Origin: Mycolicibacterium sp. P9-22
GTDB lineage: Bacteria > Actinomycetota > Actinomycetes > Mycobacteriales > Mycobacteriaceae
Direction: 5' to 3'
Length of the DNA: 64,000 nt
NCBI RefSeq assembly: GCF_008329585.1
Contig: NZ_NPKP01000006.1
Span: 248,001-312,000, forward strand
The notes under the pieces were generated by a model that had not been told where the DNA came from, searched no databases, and saw nothing but the letters and a program-made list of their open reading frames with translations. A program made the translations under genes and the position numbers. This document shows positions 1 through 7,866 of this stretch, piece after piece; position 1 is the stretch's first letter, and the number at the start of each line of letters is the position of its first letter.

Positions 1-130
1 TCAGGCCGAACCCGCGGTGTTCCCCGGTGACCAGGCGGACACCCGCGCGGCGCTCTTCGCTCAGTGCGACCGCGGTGAGAGAGCAGCTGCGTTCCAGCGC
101 CATCGCCGTGGTGTCATCGAGGTCAGCCAT
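1..130 (-). CDS. Hypothetical protein, 3' end beyond the window
   Basis: An open minus-strand frame starts with ATG at 130 and stays open for 43 codons to the left edge, so only the N-terminal part is visible. It begins MADLDDTTAM and shows no motif I recognise. It lies 12 bases downstream of the small membrane peptide gene that ends at 143 and is probably co-transcribed with it. The short visible length makes the coding call uncertain, and no function can be proposed. Confidence 0.4.
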   Translation of the reverse strand, partial: MADLDDTTAMALERSCSLTAVALSEERRAGVRLVTGEHRGFGL

Positions 131-142
131 GCGAAGCGCCGA

Positions 143-247
143 TCAGAAGGTGCCGATATTGGAGAACATCCAGTACCAGAACCAGATGACCAGACCGGTT
201 CCGCCCCAGGCTGCGACGTAGCGCAGCACTTCCCACACATAATCCAC
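143..247 (-). CDS. Small single-span membrane protein, 34 residues
   Basis: The start codon is GTG at 247 and the stop is TGA at 143-145. A very strong ribosome binding site (AAGGAGGT, minus strand, about 254-261) sits at good spacing and decides the start. The peptide begins VDYVWEVLRY and holds one hydrophobic, tryptophan- and tyrosine-rich segment, roughly residues 10-30, so it is probably a single-pass inner-membrane peptide. A TetR-type box lies 144 bases upstream at 391-402. It could be a small subunit or regulator for the larger membrane protein encoded upstream, but no family is recognised. Confidence 0.6.
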   Translation of the reverse strand: MDYVWEVLRYVAAWGGTGLVIWFWYWMFSNIGTF

Positions 248-390
248 GGCGGAACCTCCTTGTTGACGAGTTCATCGGATCTCCGGGCCGCGAGCCGCCG
301 CCGCGGCATTGTTCCGGTCTGGAGCCTCGCGTGTCACGCGGTGTCGGCTTCACCTGTCGGGCCATGGTGGTCTGTTTCTAGCCCAGTGAC

Positions 391-402
391 TGACTTCAGT
401 CA
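391..402. promoter_or_regulatory. Putative TetR operator, copy 1
   Basis: The sequence reads TGACTTCAGTCA, an inverted repeat TGACT-2 nt-AGTCA. The same arms recur at 1167-1178 and 1943-1954, always upstream of a gene start around the TetR gene at 1227-1829. This copy is in the gap upstream of the small membrane peptide gene. Confidence 0.6.
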
Positions 403-467
403 ATAGAAGACAGGTATATCTCACGAATACGCAGTGTGTAAGGACAGTTGTACCCGTCCCAGTGATG

Positions 468-1160
468 TCAGTCAGTAAAAATCTCGCGGTTCACCGTGTG
501 CAGATACGGGATCGCGAGAAACGGGGTGATGTAGAAGATGTCATACAGCCACCAGCCCACGACCGGGAAGATGGTGCCCGCGAACCGGACATCGGCGAAC
601 ATCGTCATGTTGAACACGTAAAGCACCCAGATGACGACGCCCATCCAGCAGGTGATGATCATCCACTGTTGGCCCCAGCGCTTCATCTGCAAGAAGCCGA
701 TGGCCGCGGCGATCCGCATGGTGAACACGGTGAGGATCATCCCCACCTCCATGGCCTTCTCGCCCGGCCCGGACGCCCCGCCGACCCAGAGTTCGTTGAA
801 ATGCCAGAAGTATCCGGCGTCGAACATGTGGCCCCAGCCGTTCAGCAACACCCTCGCCAGCAACGTGTGACTGCCGATCAGGTCGAGCGCCCATCCGACG
901 GTGTTGATCGCCGCGTCGATGATGACCAGATACCCGAGGAGGGTGACCATCATCGGCCGCACCGCGAGTCCGTTCTGCTGGGCCCGCCGCAGTAGCCACA
1001 CGCCGCGCAGGAACAACGGCAGGCCGAAGATGCCCAGCGCGGCGGTGCCGATCAGAATGCTGCCGCTGATCAACCATCGGTCCGCCTGGCGCTGGGCCAG
1101 TCGTGACTCCTCCAGGTGTTCATCGAGAGGCAGGGTCGCCGAAGCGGCTGACGGTCGCAT
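468..1160 (-). CDS. Polytopic membrane protein of unknown function
   Basis: This is a 230-residue protein with about five hydrophobic segments, near residues 30-57, 70-95, 136-160, 166-190 and 195-220. It has a charged N-terminal tail and no signal peptide. The loop near residues 108-130 is rich in Trp, His and Phe (GHMFDAGYFWHFNE), which could form a ligand or heme site, but this is inference. A palindromic TetR-type box (1167-1178) lies 7 bases upstream of the ATG at 1160, so the neighbouring TetR most likely represses it. I do not recognise the family with confidence. Confidence 0.75.
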   Translation of the reverse strand: MRPSAASATLPLDEHLEESRLAQRQADRWLISGSILIGTAALGIFGLPLFLRGVWLLRRAQQNGLAVRPMMVTLLGYLVIIDAAINTVGWALDLIGSHTLLARVLLNGWGHMFDAGYFWHFNELWVGGASGPGEKAMEVGMILTVFTMRIAAAIGFLQMKRWGQQWMIITCWMGVVIWVLYVFNMTMFADVRFAGTIFPVVGWWLYDIFYITPFLAIPYLHTVNREIFTD

Positions 1161-1166
1161 GTTGAC

Positions 1167-1178
1167 TGACTCTAGTCA
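1167..1178. promoter_or_regulatory. Putative TetR operator, copy 2
   Basis: TGACTCTAGTCA, with TGACT/AGTCA arms and a 2-base spacer. It lies just upstream of the membrane protein start at 1160, and an extra half-site (AATGACT) follows at about 1183. Binding here would block the promoter or the start region. Confidence 0.65.
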
Positions 1179-1226
1179 TGCAAATGACTGCCGGACAAGC
1201 ACTGGCTGCGGGTGGTTGCCGCCGAT

Positions 1227-1829
1227 TCAGCCGGCAACGGCGACGCTGCGCATGGTGCGCTTCACCAGATCTTCGAGCAGATCGCGACGCATGGGGTCGT
1301 TGGTGGTGATCGCCAACGCGTAGAGGCACAACAGGAAGAGCACCGCACTGTTCATCGGCTTCACCTCGGGATCCACTTCCCCCTCGGACCGGGCCTGCTC
1401 GATGCGCTGGGCAAGCAGCAGCACCAAGGAGTGGTCGCCGCCGTCCTCGGAATCCGGCCGGGTCTGTGAGAAGTGCAAAGCCAGGAAGTCCTTGAACAGC
1501 ACGGCACCGAGCCGGCGCTCGAGCCCCAGCACCAAGCGCGCCGCCTCGGACAGAGCCGATTCCAGGTCATGGCCCTTTTCGAGGTAGCGGCCGAACTGTT
1601 TGGCCATCCGGTCCTCTTCGCGCTTCTCCAGTTCCAGGAGGACGTGCTCCTTGGTCGGAAAGTGAAAGAAGAAGGTGCCATGGGCCACCCCGGCGGCCGC
1701 CACGATGGCGGCGACATCGGCCTCGGCCATCCCGGACCGCTTGAACTCGGCCACGGCGGCACCCAGCAACCGCTCCCTGGTCTGCAGGCGCTTCGCCTCG
1801 CGCGCCGAGGGGCCGTTCACCACCGCCAT
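1227..1829 (-). CDS. TetR/AcrR family transcriptional repressor
   Basis: The 200-residue product has an N-terminal helix-turn-helix (about residues 20-66, with AAAGVAHGTFFFHFPTKE in the recognition-helix region) and a helical ligand-binding C-terminus. The start chosen is ATG at 1829, because an AGGAG site precedes it; the frame is open further upstream but lacks family similarity there. The gene lies between a membrane protein gene on the same strand and a divergent DJ-1/PfpI gene. Three TGACT-NN-AGTCA palindromes in the surrounding promoters are its probable binding sites, which implies autoregulation. The ligand is unknown. Confidence 0.88.
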   Translation of the reverse strand: MAVVNGPSAREAKRLQTRERLLGAAVAEFKRSGMAEADVAAIVAAAGVAHGTFFFHFPTKEHVLLELEKREEDRMAKQFGRYLEKGHDLESALSEAARLVLGLERRLGAVLFKDFLALHFSQTRPDSEDGGDHSLVLLLAQRIEQARSEGEVDPEVKPMNSAVLFLLCLYALAITTNDPMRRDLLEDLVKRTMRSVAVAG

Positions 1830-1942
1830 ATCGCTCCGCTCCTGTTCACGCTCCGGCGCGCCGAGTGACCCGGAGCCGCCGACAACGACAATATCGGCTC
1901 GGCGCGCCGACGCGTCCAACCCGCGAAAATTGCCACATCAAA

Positions 1943-1954
1943 TGACTTGAGTCA
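1943..1954. promoter_or_regulatory. Putative TetR operator, copy 3 (divergent promoter)
   Basis: TGACTTGAGTCA lies between the TetR start (1829, minus) and the DJ-1/PfpI start (2020, plus). It has the same arms as the boxes at 391 and 1167, so the TetR probably controls itself and the divergent gene through it. Confidence 0.65.
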
Positions 1955-2019
1955 GCTCGATCTCGAACGGCATGCTCGCCCATGTTTGGACGCACACACC
2001 GCGGGGCAGCCCATTTTCC

Positions 2020-2589
2020 ATGACCGATACGCCTACCACCCTGCAGGGAAAGAAGATCGCCATCCTGGCCACCGACGGTGTCGAGCGTCGCGAACTCGCA
2101 GAACCCCGCGATGCCATCGCCAAGGCCGGCGGCGCGGTCGAGTTGTTGTCCATCCATGACGGTGAAATCGACTCGCGTAACCACGATTTGGAGCCCGCCG
2201 GCACGTTCCGGGTGGATCGCCGGGTCGACGGTGCCTCCGTGGGCGAGTTCGACGCGCTGGTGGTCCCCGGCGGCACCGTCAACGCCGACAAGCTGCGATC
2301 CGATGAGTCCGCGGTGGCGTTTGTGCGCCAATTCGTCGAGTCTGGCCGCCCAGTCGCGGTCATCTGTCACGGCCCGTGGACCCTCATCGACGCCGGCGTG
2401 GTCGCGGGTCGGACCGTCACCTCCTATCCGAGCCTTCGCATCGATCTGCGCAATGCCGGTGCGAAGACCGTCGATGAGGAAGTGGTGATCGACGGGAACC
2501 TCATCACCAGCCGAACCCCCGATGACCTGCCCGTGTTCTGCGACGCGCTCTTGAACGCGGTCTCGAAAGCCCCTACGCCACAGCGCTAG
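2020..2589 (+). CDS. DJ-1/PfpI family protein (deglycase or protease-like)
   Basis: The 189-residue product has the class-I glutamine amidotransferase-like fold of the PfpI/YhbO branch. The nucleophile elbow is AVICHGPW, with Cys116 followed by His117, and Glu22 is the conserved acidic partner. Family members act as glyoxal/methylglyoxal deglycases or stress proteins; the substrate here is unknown. The start at 2020 fits the family N-terminus, while an in-frame ATG at 1972 would add 16 unconserved residues. It is divergent from the TetR gene and shares its operator, so it may respond to the same inducer. Confidence 0.88.
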   Translation: MTDTPTTLQGKKIAILATDGVERRELAEPRDAIAKAGGAVELLSIHDGEIDSRNHDLEPAGTFRVDRRVDGASVGEFDALVVPGGTVNADKLRSDESAVAFVRQFVESGRPVAVICHGPWTLIDAGVVAGRTVTSYPSLRIDLRNAGAKTVDEEVVIDGNLITSRTPDDLPVFCDALLNAVSKAPTPQR

Positions 2590-2605
2590 AAGGGCCGGCG
2601 TAGAT

Positions 2606-2738
2606 CTCACGAGATGGCGTCCGGTACGAATCGGCCACGCCGGTTTCTCCAGGATTTCAGTCTCGTGCGTGCGGGTCTGTCGAGACTGCACCCACGTAGC
2701 TGAAAACGCGCCGATTCGTACAAGGTTTCAGTCTCGTG
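2606..2738. repeat. Nested intergenic inverted repeats
   Basis: In the gap between two convergent genes, GTACGAATCGGC (2624-2635) has an exact inverted copy GCCGATTCGTAC (2710-2721). Outside this pair, CTCACGAGA (about 2607-2615) is partly mirrored by TCTCGTGGG (2732-2740). The core TTTCAGTCTCGTG occurs twice (2655-2667 and 2726-2738). An inner hairpin pairs CAGTCTCG (2658-2665) with CGAGACTG (2681-2688). It could be a dispersed palindromic element or a bidirectional terminator. Confidence 0.6.
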
Positions 2739-2824
2739 GGCTCAGCCGCGACCCGGCTGAACTGGCGCAGGTGTTTGGGTGCGAGTCCACCTGGACTCAC
2801 GGTCAGGCTCAACCCCGGCGGCCG

Positions 2825-3439
2825 TCACGCCCCGTACGCAGCGCTGAAGAACTCCAGTTCCAGCCGCATCGCCCGTCGGTAGGCCCGCCGTATGGCCGGG
2901 CTGTCCTCGGCGAGTCGATCGAGCAGCCGTTCCAGCAGCGCAGCGATCTCCTCGAAACCGGGGTCTGCGTAGGTCTGTACCCACTGCGCGTATGGGCCCG
3001 CCGTGTCCGCGTCCAACGCCGACCCGATGTGCGCATAGAGCCGCATGCACGGCGTCATGGCCGCGCACACCACCCCCAGACCTCCGGTCGCCGCGGTCGC
3101 CAGCAGGAACTCCGTATAGGCCAGCGTGGCGGCGGCGGGCTGCACCCCGGCCATGTCTATCCCCCAGGACGCCGCGTATCCGGCATGCAGACCCAGTTCT
3201 TCCCGCACGCCGGCCAGCAGGTCGGCGAAGGTCAACAGCGTCTCGGTATCGGTGCTGCGGACCAGCGCCAAAGCGTATGCACGGGCGAAAGATTCGAGGA
3301 AGAACGCGTCCTGGGCGATGTATCCGGCGAAGAGATCCCGCGCCAGGGTGCCGTCCCCGATCCCCCGGACGAACGGGTTGGCCAGTACCTCGGCGGTGAT
3401 ATCGGCGTTCTCCGACCACAACTGCGCTGACAGGTTCAT
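2825..3439 (-). CDS. tenA: TenA family, Cys-type (thiamin pyrimidine salvage)
   Basis: The 204-residue all-helical protein belongs to the TenA/THI-4 family. The hallmark nucleophile is present as MTPCMRLY (Cys131), along with the pocket acid in YIAQDAFF (Asp44) and a C-terminal acidic motif in LELEFF (about residues 193-198). TenA with this Cys hydrolyses aminopyrimidines or thiamin to release hydroxymethylpyrimidine for salvage. ATG at 3439 overlaps the stop of the upstream TenA-like gene (ATGA), so the two are translationally coupled. It is the last gene of a sugar catabolic operon whose partner operon encodes a transketolase, a thiamin-diphosphate enzyme. Confidence 0.85.
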   Translation of the reverse strand: MNLSAQLWSENADITAEVLANPFVRGIGDGTLARDLFAGYIAQDAFFLESFARAYALALVRSTDTETLLTFADLLAGVREELGLHAGYAASWGIDMAGVQPAAATLAYTEFLLATAATGGLGVVCAAMTPCMRLYAHIGSALDADTAGPYAQWVQTYADPGFEEIAALLERLLDRLAEDSPAIRRAYRRAMRLELEFFSAAYGA

Positions 3440-4005
3440 GCCAGCGCCATATCCCAGAACGCCACCTCGAGCTGCAGCACCGCGTCGACCCAATCCTGGT
3501 GCTCGGCCGGTGATGCGAGTGTGCCCAGCTCCTCGACGTATCCGGCGAAGTCGGCTGTCGTCCAGTGCTCGACGAACTCGTCGAGTGGCGCCGCGGCCGG
3601 CGCTGCGGACGTCCAGCCCAACAGATAGACCCGTTCGATGACCCACAGGGCGGTGACGGCGGCGTCATAGGGCTCGCCGTCGAGACGTTGCAGCAGTTCG
3701 CGGTACGCCAGCGTGCCGGGCAGCGGTTCGGCAACCAGATCTATACCGCGGCGCACCGCCTGCTCCTCGAACCAGTCCAGTTCGGCGACCAGGGCGGCGC
3801 AGCCGCCGACGAGCACCTGCTGGGCGGCGCGGGGTGCTCTGGCGAGCAGCCGGGACTGGAAGACCAGCAGGTCGGCGACGAACAGCGCATCCTGGCGCAG
3901 CCACTTGTCGAAGGCCGCGTCGGTGATGGTGCCGTCGCGCACCGCGTCGAGGAAGGGGTGACGGGTCGCAGCCGTCCAGAGATCATCGGACACGCCGACC
4001 AACAC
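3436..4005 (-). CDS. TenA family, Glu-type (TenA_E-like)
   Basis: This 189-residue TenA-fold protein is divergent from its neighbour. The position of the catalytic Cys holds Glu (WVIERVYL, Glu124), while the pocket Asp39 (RQDALF) and the C-terminal EVAFWDMA motif are kept. This matches the TenA_E class, proposed in other organisms to act on a formylamino or amino pyrimidine precursor in thiamin salvage. Its start lies 4 bases from the stop of the RpiB-like gene, and its end overlaps the Cys-type tenA, so both TenAs belong to the operon. The substrate is inferred from family only. Confidence 0.8.
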   Translation of the reverse strand: MLVGVSDDLWTAATRHPFLDAVRDGTITDAAFDKWLRQDALFVADLLVFQSRLLARAPRAAQQVLVGGCAALVAELDWFEEQAVRRGIDLVAEPLPGTLAYRELLQRLDGEPYDAAVTALWVIERVYLLGWTSAAPAAAPLDEFVEHWTTADFAGYVEELGTLASPAEHQDWVDAVLQLEVAFWDMALA

Positions 4006-4009
4006 TAGT

Positions 4010-4471
4010 TCACACGTTCTGTGGCTCGTACCCGCAGATCGCGGCGACCTTCTCCGCCGATGCCGACGCCGGATCGAACTGGTAGCCCAGCCATTCGGCC
4101 GCCAGCCGACGGGCCAACTCGATGCCCACGACCCGCTGCCCGAAGCACAGCACCTGGGCGTTGTTGCTGAGTACCGCGCGCTCCACCGAGAAACTGTCGT
4201 GGGCTGTGACCGCGCGCACGCCGGGCACCTTGTTGGCCGCGATGGCCACCCCCAGACCGGTCCCGCAGATCAGCAGCGCGCGGTCGACCTCACCGTCGGC
4301 CACCATGCGGGCCGCGGTGACCGCCACGTGCGGGTAGGCGGTGTGTTCATCGGGACCGACACCGACGTCGACGACGGAATCCACTCGCGGGTCCGACTCC
4401 AGGTCGCCGCGCAGGATGTCCTTGTACTGCAAACCGGCGTCATCGCAGCCGATCACCACGCGCAGGGTCAT
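4010..4471 (-). CDS. RpiB/LacAB-type sugar-phosphate isomerase
   Basis: The 153-residue protein has the RpiB fold: an N-terminal beta strand into GCDDAGLQYK, the phosphate/active loop LLICGTGLGVA (about 67-77), HDSFSVERA and SNNAQVLCFG. The usual ribose-5-phosphate isomerase motif SDHAG reads CDDAG here, suggesting a substrate other than ribose 5-phosphate. In known tetritol pathways an RpiB homologue converts D-erythrulose 4-phosphate to D-erythrose 4-phosphate, which fits the kinase upstream. ATG at 4471 overlaps the stop of the kinase gene. The assignment to a C4 substrate is inference. Confidence 0.85.
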   Translation of the reverse strand: MTLRVVIGCDDAGLQYKDILRGDLESDPRVDSVVDVGVGPDEHTAYPHVAVTAARMVADGEVDRALLICGTGLGVAIAANKVPGVRAVTAHDSFSVERAVLSNNAQVLCFGQRVVGIELARRLAAEWLGYQFDPASASAEKVAAICGYEPQNV

Positions 4472-6186
4472 GCCGTCTCCTCGATCAGTTCGGCCACGGT
4501 GTGAATGCACATGGCCAGTGATGTGGCGCCCGCATCGGGGGTGCCGACACTGCGTTCTGCCAGTGGCCGGGCCCGGCCGACCCTTGGTCTGAGGTCGGCC
4601 GTCTCGGCGGCCGCCTTCTGGGCGATCTCCACGGAATCCAGCCATGCGGTGCGCCAACCGGTTCCACTCTCGACGGCCGCCCCGAACGAGTCCAGAAAGG
4701 ACCCGAGTGCATCGAGCATGGTCTTGTCACCGCGCTCGGCACGGCCCAGCGCCACCAGCGCGTCATGTCCGGCCCGCACTGCCGAGGCGATGTCACGATC
4801 ACCGGGAACGCCCCGATCGCCCAGTGGCGCCGCGGCGGCGCACAGCGCGGCACCCCACAGCACGCCGGAGGTGCCACCGGCCTTCGCCGCCCAGGCTTCG
4901 CCGGCCGCGGTCAGCACCGACGCGGCACCGCCGCCCGAGTTGACGGCTGCTGCGGCGGCACCTGCGGCCGCCGCGGTGCCCTTGACCATGCCGCGTCCGT
5001 GGTCACCGTCGCCGGCGACCGCGTCGATGCGTCCGAGTTCGTGCTCGGCGTTAGCCATCTGCGCGGCGATCGACGAAATTCCCTGGGCCATCATGGCTGC
5101 GACCCGCCGGGAGTCCGCATCCCCCTGGGTGGTCCGCTGCGCCACCGCGGCGGGCGCGCCATCGGCACGCCGGGTCCTCGCGCCGACCGGGACCGCGCCC
5201 CTGCGATAGGCGGGCGTGTCGGCCGGTGCGGTCCACAGCCGCTCCAGTTCGTCATCGAGCCACATCACCGTCAGCGAGCAGCCGGCCATGTCCAGACTGG
5301 TGACCAATTCGCCGACCTCGGGTGACACCACGGTGTGGCCTGATTCGGCGAGCCGGGCCGCCACCGTCTTCCACACCACGAACAGCTCTTCGTACTTGGT
5401 GCGGCCCAAACCGTTGAGAATCACCGCGATCCGCCCGGATGCCCCGGCCGGCTTCTCGGCCAATACCCCGGCGACCAGCAGGTCGGCGAGTTCGGCGGCC
5501 GTCGGCATTTCATGACTAGACACGCCCGGTTCACCGTGGATGCCCAGGCCCAGATCCATCCGGCCGTCCGCGACAACGAACAGCGGACGGTCCGCACCGG
5601 GCAGGGTGCACCCCTCGAACGCCACGCCGAGCGTGCGGGTCGCCGCGTTGGCCTTGACGGCCACCCGCTCGACACCGTCGAGATCGGCACCCTCCTCGGC
5701 TGCCGCACCCGCACAACGGAACACCGTGAAGTCCCCGGCGATGCCGCGGCGCTTTCCGATGTCGCCCGCCTCGGCGCTGGCGATGTCGTCGGTGACGCCC
5801 AGATAGCGGCCGTCGATGCCCTCGGCCCGCAGCGCAGTGACCGCGAGCCCGAAGTTCATCACATCACCGGCGTAGTTGCCGGTGACCAGCAGCACGCCCG
5901 CGTCACCGTGTGCGGCGCGGGCCACCGAGGCGGCCTCCTGAGCCGACGGGGAGGTGAAGATGTTGCCCACCACGGCGCCGTCGGCGAAGCCGTGCCCGAC
6001 CACCCCGCAGAACGCGGGGTAGTGGCCCGAGCCGCCACCGACGACGACCGCCACCTTTCCGGGCGGCGTCTGGGTGGTACGCACGACGCCGCCCGGCACA
6101 GCCACCACGTAGTGCGAGTTGGCGTCCAGGAAGCCGGCGAGCATGTCCTCGGTGAACGTGGCCGGGTCGTTGAACAGACGTGTCAT
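4468..6186 (-). CDS. DhaK-DhaL fusion kinase (dihydroxyacetone/erythrulose kinase type)
   Basis: The 572-residue ATP-dependent kinase fuses DhaK (about 1-330) to DhaL (about 360-572). DhaK shows GGGSGHYP (50-57), GNYAGD (103-108) and the substrate-binding His218 in GIHGEPG, which forms a hemiaminal with a ketose carbonyl. DhaL shows the metal-phosphate motif AGDGDHGRG (391-399) and GGTSGVLW. Related enzymes phosphorylate dihydroxyacetone, L- or D-erythrulose, or apulose. With the TIM-barrel, SDR and RpiB neighbours, a ketotetrose or branched ketopentose is more likely than dihydroxyacetone. It is the third gene of the minus-strand operon. Confidence 0.88.
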   Translation of the reverse strand: MTRLFNDPATFTEDMLAGFLDANSHYVVAVPGGVVRTTQTPPGKVAVVVGGGSGHYPAFCGVVGHGFADGAVVGNIFTSPSAQEAASVARAAHGDAGVLLVTGNYAGDVMNFGLAVTALRAEGIDGRYLGVTDDIASAEAGDIGKRRGIAGDFTVFRCAGAAAEEGADLDGVERVAVKANAATRTLGVAFEGCTLPGADRPLFVVADGRMDLGLGIHGEPGVSSHEMPTAAELADLLVAGVLAEKPAGASGRIAVILNGLGRTKYEELFVVWKTVAARLAESGHTVVSPEVGELVTSLDMAGCSLTVMWLDDELERLWTAPADTPAYRRGAVPVGARTRRADGAPAAVAQRTTQGDADSRRVAAMMAQGISSIAAQMANAEHELGRIDAVAGDGDHGRGMVKGTAAAAGAAAAAVNSGGGAASVLTAAGEAWAAKAGGTSGVLWGAALCAAAAPLGDRGVPGDRDIASAVRAGHDALVALGRAERGDKTMLDALGSFLDSFGAAVESGTGWRTAWLDSVEIAQKAAAETADLRPRVGRARPLAERSVGTPDAGATSLAMCIHTVAELIEETA

Positions 6187-6215
6187 GGCACGGACCTCAT
6201 CTAGGTGGAAGGCGA

Positions 6216-6986
6216 TCAGTGAATGTGGCTGCCGCCGTTGATGTCAACGGTGGTGCCGGTCAGGTAGCCGGCGTCCGCGCTGGACAGGAAGGTGATCACC
6301 GCCGCGACCTCCTCGGTGGTGGCAGTGCGTCCGACCGGGATGGCGGCGGCCAATGCCGCCTCCTGCTCGTCGGTGGATCCGACGCGGATATTGGTGTCGA
6401 CCGCGCCCGGGGTGACCGCGTTGACGGTGACACCCTTGTCGGCGACCTCGCGGGCGAGCGCCTTGGTGAAACCGAGGATGGCGGCCTTGGCCGAGGAGTA
6501 GGGCACCTTGCCGAACACGCCACCACCGCGCTGCGCGGACACCGAGGACATGTTGACGATGCGGCCCCAGCCCTGCTCGATCATGGCCGGCAGGAAGGCG
6601 CGGGTGACGAGGTAGGTGCCGGTGGAGTTGACGGCGAACACCTTGTTCCACAGCTCGAGGGTGGTCTCCAGGAAGGGCACCGGGGAGGTGATGCCCGCGA
6701 TGTTGGCCAGCGCGCCGATCGGTGGCAGGTTACCCGCGCTGACCTCCGCCGCGACGGCGTCGTAGGCGGCGGTGACCGATTCCTCGGAGGTGACGTCGAT
6801 GCCGTACCCGAATGCCGGCACCGCGTACTGGTCTCCGATCTCGGCGGCGACCTTGGCGCTCTTCTCGCCGTCGAGGTCGAGGATGACGATGGCCCAGCCC
6901 TCCCGCGCATAGCGTGCGGCGACGGTCACGCCGATGCCCTTGTCGGAGGTGGCGCCAGTGATGACGGCGGTCTTCTCGATGTTCAC
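6216..6986 (-). CDS. Short-chain dehydrogenase/reductase, probable polyol or sugar dehydrogenase
   Basis: This is a 256-residue classical SDR. It has a nucleotide-binding glycine motif TGATSDKGIG (10-19), the NIAG motif (95-98), Ser148 and the catalytic Tyr163-x3-Lys167. The C-terminus ends in TVDINGGSHIH, typical of soluble sugar or polyol dehydrogenases. It lies between the TIM-barrel isomerase and the kinase, with short spacers. The likely role is oxidation of a tetritol or pentitol to the ketose that the downstream kinase phosphorylates. The stereochemistry of the substrate cannot be read from the sequence. Confidence 0.86.
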   Translation of the reverse strand: MNIEKTAVITGATSDKGIGVTVAARYAREGWAIVILDLDGEKSAKVAAEIGDQYAVPAFGYGIDVTSEESVTAAYDAVAAEVSAGNLPPIGALANIAGITSPVPFLETTLELWNKVFAVNSTGTYLVTRAFLPAMIEQGWGRIVNMSSVSAQRGGGVFGKVPYSSAKAAILGFTKALAREVADKGVTVNAVTPGAVDTNIRVGSTDEQEAALAAAIPVGRTATTEEVAAVITFLSSADAGYLTGTTVDINGGSHIH

Positions 6987-6997
6987 AGTGTCTCCTT

Positions 6998-7828
6998 CTA
7001 GATCAGTTCGGAAATCAGTTGGCCGGCAGCGGCAGTGGCCGCAGGTCGTTCGCCGTGGGTGACATCTCGGGTCTCCAACTCCAGCGAGAAGTGGCCGGTG
7101 TAGCCGGCGTCTGCCAGCGCCTTGAGTCCGCGGTCGAAGTCGACGGCCCCGTTGCCCACCGAGAGGTTGATGTTCCCGGGCACGGCATCGCGGATGTGCA
7201 CGTGCGCGATACGCGCGCCGATACGCCCGATGTAGTCCACCGGGTCGCCGCCGGAGGCCACGATGTGGCTGAAATCCATCACGATGCCCACTCGGGCGTC
7301 GAGTCGCTCGTGCAGGGCCTGGGCGCGGTCGATGTCACAGCACAGTCGGTGGAAATGCAGTGACTCGGTCCAGAGCTCGACCCGCCCGCCGGCGGCGACA
7401 TGCGAGGCGGCGGTGAGTTCGTCGGCGACCAGGTCCAGATCCCGGTCCAGCGCGGACACCGGTTCGTGAGCCAGGGCCCCGCAGGGCAACACCAGCGCAC
7501 GCGCGCCCGTGGCGGACGCGAGGGCGACCAGCATGTTCAGGTGGCGCAGACGCGCCCGCTGTTGATCGGTGTCCAACGACACGTTGAGGTCGCCGATATC
7601 GCCGTTGATGGAACGCACCGTGAGCCCGGACGTGGCGACCGTGGCGGACACCTCGGCGACCGCGGCCTCATCGAGCACATACGGCACGTGGTCGCAGACG
7701 CCGGGCAGCGCCCCCAGGTCGATTTCGGTGAAGCCGATTTCGGCAATCGTTGCCAGCGCCTGGGCCAGATTCTGGTGCCGAAAGCTGATGGTGGAGCAGC
7801 CGAGCCTGCTGCTGAAGCGCCCTGTCAT
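6998..7828 (-). CDS. Sugar isomerase/epimerase, AP-endonuclease-2-type TIM barrel
   Basis: The 276-residue product is a TIM barrel of the xylose-isomerase-like family, with a divalent metal site recognisable as Glu155 (WTESLHF), Asp185 and His188 (MDFSHI), His211 (HVHIRD) and Glu250 (SLELET). Members act as hydroxypyruvate isomerases, ketose 3-epimerases, erythrulose-phosphate isomerases or apiose isomerases. It is the first gene of the minus-strand operon and faces a promoter with several GntR-like operators. In the pathway it could isomerise a free aldose to ketose (apiose type) or erythrulose 1-phosphate; neighbours allow both. Confidence 0.85.
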   Translation of the reverse strand: MTGRFSSRLGCSTISFRHQNLAQALATIAEIGFTEIDLGALPGVCDHVPYVLDEAAVAEVSATVATSGLTVRSINGDIGDLNVSLDTDQQRARLRHLNMLVALASATGARALVLPCGALAHEPVSALDRDLDLVADELTAASHVAAGGRVELWTESLHFHRLCCDIDRAQALHERLDARVGIVMDFSHIVASGGDPVDYIGRIGARIAHVHIRDAVPGNINLSVGNGAVDFDRGLKALADAGYTGHFSLELETRDVTHGERPAATAAAGQLISELI

Positions 7829-7866
7829 GTCACCTCCCGCGTTGTGATGACAGGCACACTAGACGA

